A DNA stretch of 64,000 nt from JANLVJ01 sp031363945 (GTDB lineage Bacteria > Bacteroidota > Bacteroidia > Sphingobacteriales > Sphingobacteriaceae). The stretch spans positions 1 through 64,000 of the forward strand of contig JANLVJ010000047.1 of NCBI GenBank assembly GCA_031363945.1, written 5' to 3'. Below the pieces are notes generated by a model. It had not been told where the DNA came from, searched no databases, and was given only the letters and a program-made list of their open reading frames with translations. Shown piece by piece: positions 7,479-14,986 of the stretch (the stretch's first letter is position 1; every line of letters starts with the position of its first letter). A program made the position numbers and the translations under genes.

Positions 7479-10028
7479 ATGATCTGCTGGCCTGAATTAC
7501 CGATAAAACCGATTACTGAAATTACTACCCGATGTGTAAATAAGAACCATAAATGGGTATTTACGATCATGCTTGCTGGTTTATGCTTTTGCCAGGCTTG
7601 TGCCCAGCAAAGAAAAGTTTATTCAGGTTCAGAGATTACCCTGATGCTGCAAAAACTCAATACATCAACCAGTGTACTTTATTTTGCGGCTCATCCTGAT
7701 GATGAAAATAACCGCCTGCTTACCTATCTGGGACGGGGCCTGAATCTGCGTACCGCTTACCTAGCCTTAAACCGGGGCGAAGGTGGGCAGAACCTCATCG
7801 GTAATGAACAGGGAGATGCCCTGGGTCTGATCAGAACAAATGAAATACTTGGGTCCAGAACTATCGATGGTGCACAGCAGTTTTTTACCCGGGCATATGA
7901 TTTTGGCTATTCAAAAAACCATGCTGAAACTTTTCGTACTTGGAATCGGGATAGTGTTCTTTCTGATGCTGTCTGGGTAATCAGACTTTTCAGACCTGAT
8001 CTCATCATTGACCGCTTTCCGACAACAGGTGAAGGGGGACACGGGCATCATACCGCTTCAGCTATCATTTCTCTTGATGCAATTGCTGCGGCGGCTGATC
8101 CAACTAAATTTCCTGAACAGTTAAAAACCCTGAAAACTTGGAAAGTGAAGCGGTTATTCTGGAATACATTCAACTTTGGGGGTTTAAATATGACATCACC
8201 AGATCAGGTAAAAATTGATGTGGGTGGTTATTCTGCCTTACTGGGTAAGAGCTATGGTGAATTGGCCGCAGAAAGCAGGTCATTTAATAAAAGTCAGGGG
8301 TTTGGGAGTGCTGCAGGTAGGGGTACTGAATATGAATACCTGAAGTTAATAAGTGGGGAGCCATTTAAAACAAGCATTTTCGAAGGCCTGGATACTGGAT
8401 TAGCTAATATTGCCGGCAGTGAAGAATTTGCAAGATTATCAGCACTGGCACTGAAAAATTTTAATCTCCTGAGGCCTGAGCTTATTCTTCCAACTCTGAT
8501 TGGCGCTTATAAAGCACTTGTACTGATTAAGGATCCGTTCTGGATAAATGAGAAAAAGATTGAACTTATTTCTCTAATTCAGGCTTGTTCAGGTATATGG
8601 TTGTCGGCAAATAGTAATGAAGGAGAATGGTCTGAAAGAAGTTTGATTCCGGTAGATATTTCAGTCATCTGCAGAAATAAGGTGCTGGCCCGAATCATTC
8701 ATATCTCAATAAATAATGTTCTGGTTAAAACCGCTGAGGGCGAAAAACTCATGCCAATCAATGAGCTCATGAAATTCCAAACTTTAGTACAGGCCGATTC
8801 AGGGATGATTACCCAGCCATACTGGCTACGAAAACCACATACAAGTGGAGGATATGATTTAAGCGGACTTGGGCAGTTCAGAAGTTATGCTATAAATAAT
8901 GCCCCTTTAAATGCTGAATTTACCATTGAACTATTGGGTACACAGGTAAAGTTTACTACCCCTGTTCAATTTCATTCAGTGAACCCTGCCAATGGTGAGA
9001 GTTATCAGCCCCTGCGTATTCTTCCACCAGTTTCCATTAACCCGAAAGAGAATCTGCTTGTGTTTCATCAGTCAGTATCAAAAGCGGTAAACATACAACT
9101 TACAGCCTATGAAGACCAGCTTAGCGGAACCCTGGACATGCATTTACCCATAGGTTATTCATCAGCTATCACCAGCCTGCCTTTTAAACTCATTCATAAG
9201 GGTGATAAAACTGAACTGCAATTTACTATTCATCAGACTTCAGCAGCCAGAGCTGCAGATTCAATCACATTCAGTTCAACAATAGGCAACCTTCAGGTAA
9301 ATCAACGTGTTCATGATCTTGAATATGCCCATATCCCGCATATAACCTGGCTTAGCCCTGCTATAATTAAAATCATCAATCCGGTAATCACTATTCCTGC
9401 AGGCAATATCGCTTATATTGCTGGAGCTGGTGACCAGTTACCTGCCATACTTGTACAATTGGGTTACAGGGTCAGTATTCTTAGCGATAAACAGGCCTTA
9501 GAAGAAAATCTTAGCGGTTTTACTGCTATAGTTGCCGGGGTAAGGGCTTATAATACCCGTATAATACTCCGCGATATGCAGCCCCGGTTAATGGAATATG
9601 TCAAAAATGGGGGTTGCTTCATACAGCAATACAATAAACCAAATGATCTGGTCACAGGAAGTCTGGGCCCCTATCCTTTTCAGATTAGCGCAAAAAGAAT
9701 TACAGATGAAAACGCACCTGTACTATTCTCAGAACCCAGTTCACCATTGCTGAATTACCCCAATAAAATCACTCTGGCTGATTTTAAGGGCTGGATACAG
9801 GAACGGGCGATTTATGTGCCTGTCAATGCTGACCCTCATTATCATAGCCCTTTATCTATGAACGACCCAAATGAGGCTTTATTGACCAATACCTTGATCT
9901 ATGCCAGATATGGAAAAGGGGCCTATATGTATACAGGCCTGGTTTTCTTCAGGCAGTTACCTGCTGGCGTAACAGGTGCAATCAGGTTATTTGTAAATAT
10001 GCTGAATGCAGGCAAAAATAAAATCTAA
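7479..10028 (+). CDS. PIG-L family (LmbE-like) deacetylase with C-terminal ThuA-like domain
   Basis: This 849-residue exported protein has a hydrophobic signal (residues 26-42, ending CFCQACAQQ; either a signal peptidase I site or a lipobox). A LmbE/PIG-L zinc deacetylase domain follows, with AHPDDE at 71-76, NRGEGGQN and a downstream GEGGHGHH zinc ligand. PIG-L enzymes remove N-acetyl groups from amino sugars. The middle is beta-rich and the last about 230 residues look like a class I amidotransferase/ThuA-like fold (IAYIAGAGDQLP, FTAIVAGVRAYNT). The start at 7479 leaves an unusually long N-region; no better start is obvious except the Met at residue 31. Its stop overlaps the next start (TAATG), beginning a module with a symporter. 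Confidence 0.88.
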   Translation: MICWPELPIKPITEITTRCVNKNHKWVFTIMLAGLCFCQACAQQRKVYSGSEITLMLQKLNTSTSVLYFAAHPDDENNRLLTYLGRGLNLRTAYLALNRGEGGQNLIGNEQGDALGLIRTNEILGSRTIDGAQQFFTRAYDFGYSKNHAETFRTWNRDSVLSDAVWVIRLFRPDLIIDRFPTTGEGGHGHHTASAIISLDAIAAAADPTKFPEQLKTLKTWKVKRLFWNTFNFGGLNMTSPDQVKIDVGGYSALLGKSYGELAAESRSFNKSQGFGSAAGRGTEYEYLKLISGEPFKTSIFEGLDTGLANIAGSEEFARLSALALKNFNLLRPELILPTLIGAYKALVLIKDPFWINEKKIELISLIQACSGIWLSANSNEGEWSERSLIPVDISVICRNKVLARIIHISINNVLVKTAEGEKLMPINELMKFQTLVQADSGMITQPYWLRKPHTSGGYDLSGLGQFRSYAINNAPLNAEFTIELLGTQVKFTTPVQFHSVNPANGESYQPLRILPPVSINPKENLLVFHQSVSKAVNIQLTAYEDQLSGTLDMHLPIGYSSAITSLPFKLIHKGDKTELQFTIHQTSAARAADSITFSSTIGNLQVNQRVHDLEYAHIPHITWLSPAIIKIINPVITIPAGNIAYIAGAGDQLPAILVQLGYRVSILSDKQALEENLSGFTAIVAGVRAYNTRIILRDMQPRLMEYVKNGGCFIQQYNKPNDLVTGSLGPYPFQISAKRITDENAPVLFSEPSSPLLNYPNKITLADFKGWIQERAIYVPVNADPHYHSPLSMNDPNEALLTNTLIYARYGKGAYMYTGLVFFRQLPAGVTGAIRLFVNMLNAGKNKI

Positions 10029-10219
10029 TGGCTGCCGATACCCCTAAACCCATAAATACGACCTCATCAATAGAATCCTCATTGGCACTTAACCAGGCAG
10101 AGAAGTCAGAAGAAAATGAGTTTAAGCCAGCATACTGGAAACGTTGGTATTTCTGGCTGGCAGTTTTTCTGGTATTGCAAATCTTATTTTTTTCTTTTTT
10201 TACCTACTATTTTAAATGA
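10028..10219 (+). CDS. 63-residue single-pass membrane protein
   Basis: A small gene with polar, Ser/Glu/Lys-rich N-terminal 35 residues, then KRWYFWLAVFLVLQILFFSFF as one membrane helix (about residues 39-60) and a short tail. It overlaps the deacetylase stop by one base and the symporter start by four (ATGA), so all three are translationally coupled. I do not recognise a domain. Its position suggests an accessory subunit of the symporter, which is inference only. Confidence 0.8.
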   Translation: MAADTPKPINTTSSIESSLALNQAEKSEENEFKPAYWKRWYFWLAVFLVLQILFFSFFTYYFK

Positions 10220-11922
10220 CCTATACCGATTGGCTTGTACTCTGTTTTACCTTACTCGGCATCGTACTATACGGCATTTACAAAAGCCGTAAAAATACGG
10301 GTATTGACAGTTATTTTCTTGCTGGCAGATCTTTACCCTGGTATCAGGTCGGACTTTCAGTTATGGCCACCCAGGCCAGTGCAATTACATTTATTGCCGG
10401 ACCAGGTCAAGCCTATTCAGATGGGATGCGCTTTATACAGTTTTACCTGGGTTTACCGCTGGCTGTAATAATATTATGCACCTCTTTTATTCCAAACTTT
10501 CACAGGTTACGCGTAGTTACTGCCTATGAATATCTTGAAAAAAGATTTGATGCCAAATCAAGGGTATTAACTGTAGTACTTTTCTTGTTTCTACGGTCTT
10601 TATCAACAGCAATCAGTATTTATGCCCCTTCTATCATTCTTTCAACGCTACTGCACTTACCAACCGGCCTGACCACCTGTTTGATTGGGCTACTGGTAAT
10701 TTCTTATACGGTTAGCGGGGGGGCGAAAGCAGTTTCATCAACCCAATTTATTCAGATGCTGGTCATTTTCTCAGGTATGGGCCTGGCCGGGTATGAAGTA
10801 TTTCATCTATTACCAAAAGGTACAGGCTTTCTTGAGGCCATGCATGTATCAGGAACTCTAGGTAAACTGAACATTATTGATTTTCATTTTGACCTGCATA
10901 ATCGCTATACAATCTGGTCAGGTTTGATTGGGGGCTTATTTTTACAGCTTTCTTATTTTGGAACTGACCAGTCACAGGTAGGAAGGTATCTCACAGGAAG
11001 TTCAATTGCAGAAAGCCGGCTGGGACTGATATTGAACGGTTTTGTCAAAATACCCATGCAATTTCTTATTTTATTATTAGGTACCCTTGTGTTCGTTTTT
11101 TACCAATGGCAGCAGCCCCCCGCTTATTTCAACCAGCATGAGCTGAATCTAATTGTAAATAGTAGGGATAAGGGTGCCTATAATGATCTTGAGAAAATGC
11201 GGCAGGTGCTCTTTGAAGCAAAGAAAGTTAATCTTGACAAGTATATTCTTTCTTTGAGAGTTGGTGAATCTTATGAAATAGCTCATAGAGCTGCAGATCT
11301 GCGTAGAGCCCAGGAATCATTTGATCAGAATAAAACATCTCTTCGTAAACTTATTTTAAAGAATCATCCAGATTCTGAGCTGGCAGATATTTCTGATACG
11401 AATTATATGTTTTTGAATTTTGTTCTTGCGTATTTGCCCCATGGTACCATTGGAATGATCATTGCAATTGTATTTCTAGCCTCTATGGGTTCAGTCGCCT
11501 CAGCCTGCAATTCTATGGCGAGTTGTTCAGTGGTAGATATTTATCAGCGGTGGATAGTTAAAGATGGTAGTGAATCTCATTATTTATGGGTTTCAAGAGG
11601 TTTCACTATTTTCTGGGGTCTTATATGCGTGGTATTTGCCCTTTACGCCGGGCGGTTTGGAAATTTGCTCGAAGCGGTCAATAGCCTCGGCTCTCTTTTC
11701 TATGGTACCATTCTAGGTATCTTTCTCGTTGCGTTTTATATCAGATCGATTCAGGGAAATGCTATATTTTATGCGGCTATTGCTTCTGAGACCCTGATTT
11801 TTATAGCTGCTCATTATAAATGGATGGAATATTTGTGGCTCAATGTTTTCGGTGCACTACTAGTTGTTTTATTGTCCTTTTTCTTTCAAAAAACTATCTT
11901 TAAGCAATCAATAAAATCATAA
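10216..11922 (+). CDS. Sodium:solute symporter (SSS family)
   Basis: This 568-residue protein has about 13 membrane helices and SSS signatures: GIDSYFLAGRSLPWYQVGLS near the N-terminus, VMATQASAITFIAGPGQAYS, and a GLFLQLSYFGTDQSQVGRYL helix that matches the conserved SSS region. A soluble insertion of about 90 charged residues (about 315-405, with KKVNLDKYILSLRVGESYEI) sits between two helices and is larger than in PutP. It probably imports a sugar or amino-sugar released by the coupled deacetylase, but the substrate is not readable. Confidence 0.92.
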   Translation: MTYTDWLVLCFTLLGIVLYGIYKSRKNTGIDSYFLAGRSLPWYQVGLSVMATQASAITFIAGPGQAYSDGMRFIQFYLGLPLAVIILCTSFIPNFHRLRVVTAYEYLEKRFDAKSRVLTVVLFLFLRSLSTAISIYAPSIILSTLLHLPTGLTTCLIGLLVISYTVSGGAKAVSSTQFIQMLVIFSGMGLAGYEVFHLLPKGTGFLEAMHVSGTLGKLNIIDFHFDLHNRYTIWSGLIGGLFLQLSYFGTDQSQVGRYLTGSSIAESRLGLILNGFVKIPMQFLILLLGTLVFVFYQWQQPPAYFNQHELNLIVNSRDKGAYNDLEKMRQVLFEAKKVNLDKYILSLRVGESYEIAHRAADLRRAQESFDQNKTSLRKLILKNHPDSELADISDTNYMFLNFVLAYLPHGTIGMIIAIVFLASMGSVASACNSMASCSVVDIYQRWIVKDGSESHYLWVSRGFTIFWGLICVVFALYAGRFGNLLEAVNSLGSLFYGTILGIFLVAFYIRSIQGNAIFYAAIASETLIFIAAHYKWMEYLWLNVFGALLVVLLSFFFQKTIFKQSIKS

Positions 11923-11947
11923 AACAGTACTTAATAATTCAGACACA

Positions 11948-12499
11948 ATGAAAAAGAAAATGGTTAAAATGCTGCTATCGGCAGCTTTCTTGTTTTGCCT
12001 TACCAACGCAAATGCCCAAAAGTTTTCACCTGCACCAAAAAGTTCAGGTGATGTTGCTTACTTCCCAATGGATGTTCCTTTTAAAGGAACGGCACCCGTA
12101 ATTCGGATTGACTATTTCAGACCATTAAAGAAAGGACGTGAAATTTTTGGGAAACTTGAAAAGTTTGGTGATGTCTGGAGAACAGGCGCCAATAATGAAA
12201 CTCAGGTTCACTTTTTCAAAGATGTAAAAATTGGTGATACAGCCATTCCTGCCGGTACCTATTCTTTATTTATCATACCCACAGAAAAGACATGGACACT
12301 TATTGTTAATAAGCAGACAGACCGTTGGGGTGCCTATTCATATGATAAGACACTCGATCTTGTACGCCTGTCAGTGCCCGTTAAAAAAGCAGCAGAAGCA
12401 ATCGAGGCATTCTCAATTACATTTACCCCAGCTACAGATGGTGCGAACCTGGTAATGGGATGGGATAATACGGTAGCAGAATTTCCTGTAAAATTTTAA
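11948..12499 (+). CDS. DUF2911 family secreted protein
   Basis: A 183-residue protein with a clear signal peptide (MLLSAAFLFCLTNANAQ) and the DUF2911 pattern: IRIDYFRPLKKGREIFG, WRTGANNETQVHF, PAGTYSLFIIPTEKTWTLIVNK and a closing MGWDNTVAEFPV. The family is common and uncharacterised in Bacteroidota and is predicted to act in the periplasm. It follows the symporter by 25 bases and is followed by a terminator, so it is probably the last gene of that transcript. Confidence 0.9.
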   Translation: MKKKMVKMLLSAAFLFCLTNANAQKFSPAPKSSGDVAYFPMDVPFKGTAPVIRIDYFRPLKKGREIFGKLEKFGDVWRTGANNETQVHFFKDVKIGDTAIPAGTYSLFIIPTEKTWTLIVNKQTDRWGAYSYDKTLDLVRLSVPVKKAAEAIEAFSITFTPATDGANLVMGWDNTVAEFPVKF

Positions 12500-12625
12500 G
12501 AAATAGTATCTGTAGGCTGACATCAGTGTCACCACGAGACATGAGCTATACTGGCATACAAAAGTTGGCCTTTAAAGCTGCTTATATTGCGCTAAGTGCA
12601 TTTCTCTTTGAGAATAATTTTAGAG

Positions 12626-12650
12626 GCCTGGCTAAAACCAGGCTTTTTTT
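12626..12650 (+). terminator. Rho-independent terminator
   Basis: GCCTGG and CCAGGC form a perfect stem around CTAAAA, followed by TTTTTTT (12644-12650). It closes the deacetylase-symporter-DUF2911 transcription unit. Confidence 0.88.
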
Positions 12651-12665
12651 GTACCCCTGACTTGG

Positions 12666-13088
12666 CTATCTGGCAGGTACAAATTTTCGTAGAACAGGTT
12701 TCCCCCTGACATTATTATCCTGTAACCAGAGATCTGTCGGATCAATTTTCACGATATTATAGAAATAGATCGGACCATTGTAAATAGTTACCTGAACAGT
12801 GGTAGTGGTAATATAATCCCATGTTCCTGTAGTATTACCACCTGTAACACAACTTACGTCACTGGGCTCACAATTAATTCCGAACACCCCTGAGCGCAAA
12901 AAAGAAAATCGCCTGCGGGTTCCTGACTGATCACCACCACTGCTTGTATTATCTGTAATATCTTCCCAAGCCTGATTATTATTACTCAGCCGGTCATACC
13001 TGTTGTCTGGATTATTACGGACACATGAACCGTTGAAATATAGTGTGCACAAAAGTGCGAACAGGATTGAAATTTTAGTTTGCTGCAA
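12666..13088 (-). CDS. Small hypothetical lipoprotein in an ECF sigma operon
   Basis: A 140-residue protein with a lipoprotein signal (ISILFALLCTLYFNGSC, lipid Cys at residue 22), an Asn/Asp/Ser-rich linker and a small beta-rich domain with two further Cys residues (GINCEPSDVSCVTGG). No known domain is recognised. It starts 3 bases after the anti-sigma stop, so it is the third gene of a sigma / anti-sigma / lipoprotein unit and may report envelope state to the regulator or be part of its output. Confidence 0.75.
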   Translation of the reverse strand: MQQTKISILFALLCTLYFNGSCVRNNPDNRYDRLSNNNQAWEDITDNTSSGGDQSGTRRRFSFLRSGVFGINCEPSDVSCVTGGNTTGTWDYITTTTVQVTIYNGPIYFYNIVKIDPTDLWLQDNNVRGKPVLRKFVPAR

Positions 13089-13091
13089 AAT

Positions 13092-13610
13092 TCAGGCTAT
13101 GCCTTTTTTTAGGGTAAATCTTTTAATGAGTTTTTCAGCAAAAAACAGGAGCATTAAAACCTCTGCAATTAAGAATGATCTTGTCACGAATTTATTGCCC
13201 ATCAAATGAATAATATCACCTGAGCCGGCACTGGCCAGACCGTTCGAAACCTGCTGAACCTGGTGCATTTGATTTCCTGAGCCCAAAAAAACAACAAGGC
13301 CAATCAAAACCAGAATTATGGCCATAAACGCACCTACAATGCTTTTTATTATCCAGTTATCAGCTTGCTGCGTATTAATTTCAATTTTCCCAGTCTCAGC
13401 CGCGAAAGCCCCAAGAACATTCATAGTGAACCCAGCAGAAGGTTTCTCTGGCAGTAATTCATCAAGTCTGATTTTTAAGGCCCTGACCTCAGCTAAAAGC
13501 TGTCTGGCCTCAGTATTGGTACTCACCCAATATTCAACTTCAGCCTTCTGGGCTTCTGTAAGAAAGCCATCAACATAATCCCAGATTCTATTCTCATCCT
13601 GCTGTTTCAT
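13092..13610 (-). CDS. Anti-sigma factor-like membrane protein
   Basis: A 172-residue protein: cytoplasmic N-terminal domain of about 85 residues beginning IWDYVDGFLTEAQKAEVE (the layout of anti-sigma domains, but without the zinc-binding HxxxCxxC), a membrane helix (SIVGAFMAIILVLIGLVVFLG) and a second helix near the end (FLIAEVLMLLFFAEKLI). Its start overlaps the ECF sigma stop (ATGA). Location and topology support a role in holding the sigma factor at the membrane. Confidence 0.8.
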   Translation of the reverse strand: MKQQDENRIWDYVDGFLTEAQKAEVEYWVSTNTEARQLLAEVRALKIRLDELLPEKPSAGFTMNVLGAFAAETGKIEINTQQADNWIIKSIVGAFMAIILVLIGLVVFLGSGNQMHQVQQVSNGLASAGSGDIIHLMGNKFVTRSFLIAEVLMLLFFAEKLIKRFTLKKGIA

Positions 13611-14179
13611 ACTGCTATACTTTCATTGTTCATAATTGATTCTAAACAAAGCCTCAGTCTGGGCCTTGCTCTGTGCAATCTAATTTTGACGGTATTTGTT
13701 TCCAGGCCCATAATTGCAGCTATTTCATCCAGACTTTTTTCATCAATATAGAATAACTGTAAAACTACGGCATCTTCCGCTTTTAATTTGCTGAATGCCA
13801 GGGCAAGGTACTTTTTTTTAATTTTTTGATCCAGCAGATCTGCACTGTCAGGTTGGTAAGATGGTAACTGGTCTGAAAGCTTTGAATCTAACTCAATCGT
13901 TTCAGGGCTATATCTACGCAAGTAGTTTAGCGCCGTTGTGTATACTATACGGTAAAGCCAGGTAGAAAATTTTGCTTCCTGCCTGAATTGATCCAGTGCG
14001 CGAAATGCTTTCAGAAAACTATCCTGTGTAATCTCTTCGGCTTCCTCTCTGTTTTTTACAATTCTCAAAGCAATTGAAAAAGCATAGGCCTTATGGCGGT
14101 TAACCAAGGCTGCGTAGCCTGATTTTTCACCTCTAAGCGCTTTTTCTACAAGCTCTATATCAGATAATTGTTTAATCAT
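13607..14179 (-). CDS. ECF RNA polymerase sigma factor
   Basis: A 190-residue sigma-70 family ECF factor. Region 2 is seen in YAALVNRHKAYAFSIALRIV and EEAEEITQDSFLKAFRALDQF, and region 4 in AVVLQLFYIDEKSLDEIAAI with VKIRLHRARPRLR as the recognition helix. It directs RNA polymerase to a small regulon and is encoded first in an operon with its probable anti-sigma. A candidate -33/-7 promoter and a palindrome lie upstream at 14231-14270. Confidence 0.93.
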   Translation of the reverse strand: MIKQLSDIELVEKALRGEKSGYAALVNRHKAYAFSIALRIVKNREEAEEITQDSFLKAFRALDQFRQEAKFSTWLYRIVYTTALNYLRRYSPETIELDSKLSDQLPSYQPDSADLLDQKIKKKYLALAFSKLKAEDAVVLQLFYIDEKSLDEIAAIMGLETNTVKIRLHRARPRLRLCLESIMNNESIAV

Positions 14180-14230
14180 TGTAGGTAAGACACCGGTTAG
14201 CTGACCTGGGTTACAACCTGCAATCAGTAT

Positions 14231-14242
14231 TGAGTTAACTCA
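14231..14242. promoter_or_regulatory. Perfect 12-bp palindrome TGAGTTAACTCA
   Basis: TGAGTTAACTCA lies directly beside the candidate -7 box of the ECF sigma operon, at the expected transcription start. It could be an operator or a chance palindrome. Confidence 0.4.
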
Positions 14243-14270
14243 CACTTATTTCGCAGACCTGGAAGTCAAA
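14241..14270 (-). promoter_or_regulatory. Candidate promoter of the ECF sigma operon
   Basis: On the minus strand TTTG (14270-14267) and TAAGTGTG (14248-14241) are separated by 18 bases, one mismatch from the Bacteroidota -7 consensus TAnnTTTG. Confidence 0.4.
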
Positions 14271-14497
14271 AATGCAATTACAGATTAAGATAGCTAAAAG
14301 ATAAAATTATGCCTTTTAACAATTATATTAATAATAACACCAAATAAAATTAAGTCCTTACGTTTTGAATGAAAAATAAATTTGAGAATACAATAAAAAA
14401 AAAAAATTAATGTAACCTGCCTTCTCATTTTGCTGTCATACTGATAAATCTGGCAATAACTGCTGAAGATTTTAATAACACTTAAACGTATATAATC

Positions 14498-14884
14498 ATG
14501 GTAGGTTTATTTATGCCACTATTAATAGAAGCAGGTCAAGATGTAACTGGCGAACTGGCCATTCTACTTCCAATCATTATATCACTTGGATTATTTCTGA
14601 TGATCTTTGGTCTGAATTATTTGAAATCAAGAGAAAGAATGGCCTTGATCGAACGGGGTATAGAATTAAAAGATTCTGCATTGCGTGACCGAACATCGAG
14701 TGTACTAAGAACCAGCTTGCTTTTTATTGGGGTTGGTATTGGTTTAATCATTGCCTATTTCATTTCAGCAAATACGGAGGCAAACGGAGAGGCCATCTAT
14801 TTTCCACTACTGTTTATATTTGGCGGTCTTGGATTACTTGTATCTTATATTATAGAGCGAAAGCGGGAAAAAATTATCCGTTAA
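14498..14884 (+). CDS. DUF6249 family membrane protein
   Basis: A 128-residue protein with three membrane helices (ILLPIIISLGLFLMIFGLNY; SLLFIGVGIGLIIAYFI; YFPLLFIFGGLGLLVSYII) and the conserved cytoplasmic segment KSRERMALIERGIEL typical of DUF6249. The family often accompanies ECF sigma factors in Bacteroidota, and here the sigma operon is divergent. A hairpin follows the gene. The function is unknown. Confidence 0.8.
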   Translation: MVGLFMPLLIEAGQDVTGELAILLPIIISLGLFLMIFGLNYLKSRERMALIERGIELKDSALRDRTSSVLRTSLLFIGVGIGLIIAYFISANTEANGEAIYFPLLFIFGGLGLLVSYIIERKREKIIR

Positions 14885-14904
14885 ACCCCTTTCTTATATA
14901 GCGT

Positions 14905-14940
14905 AAATCACCCGGATAAAACTTCGATTCTGGGTGATTT
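14905..14940 (+). terminator. Hairpin after the DUF6249 gene
   Basis: AAATCACCC (14905-14913) and GGGTGATTT (14932-14940) form a perfect 9-bp stem with an 18-base loop, 20 bases after the stop. No clear T run follows, so termination is likely but not certain. Confidence 0.5.
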
Positions 14941-14986
14941 AACCCACTGATAATTTCTCAAACACTTCGAACTTAACCCACTCAAA

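Larger units (their letters stand above)
14180..14497. other. Divergent intergenic region between the ECF operon and the DUF6249 gene
   Basis: A 318-base stretch without a gene. It holds a candidate minus-strand promoter (14241-14270), a perfect palindrome (14231-14242), a TAAATTTG box at 14377-14384 that matches a -7 element for the plus strand but has no clear -33 partner, and an A run at about 14394-14406. I see no small ORF with good support. Confidence 0.6.

Noticed and set aside
12541..12660. A 39-residue ORF between DUF2911 and the lipoprotein
   Set aside because: It runs through a strong rho-independent terminator (12626-12650) and shows no family likeness, so it is probably not coding.
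13318..13578. 86-codon ORF antisense to the anti-sigma gene
   Set aside because: Shadow of the real gene in another frame; no domain or start signal.
14390..14410. A-rich run as a possible phase-variation tract
   Set aside because: It is a short run in AT-rich intergenic DNA with no promoter or gene frame that it would switch.
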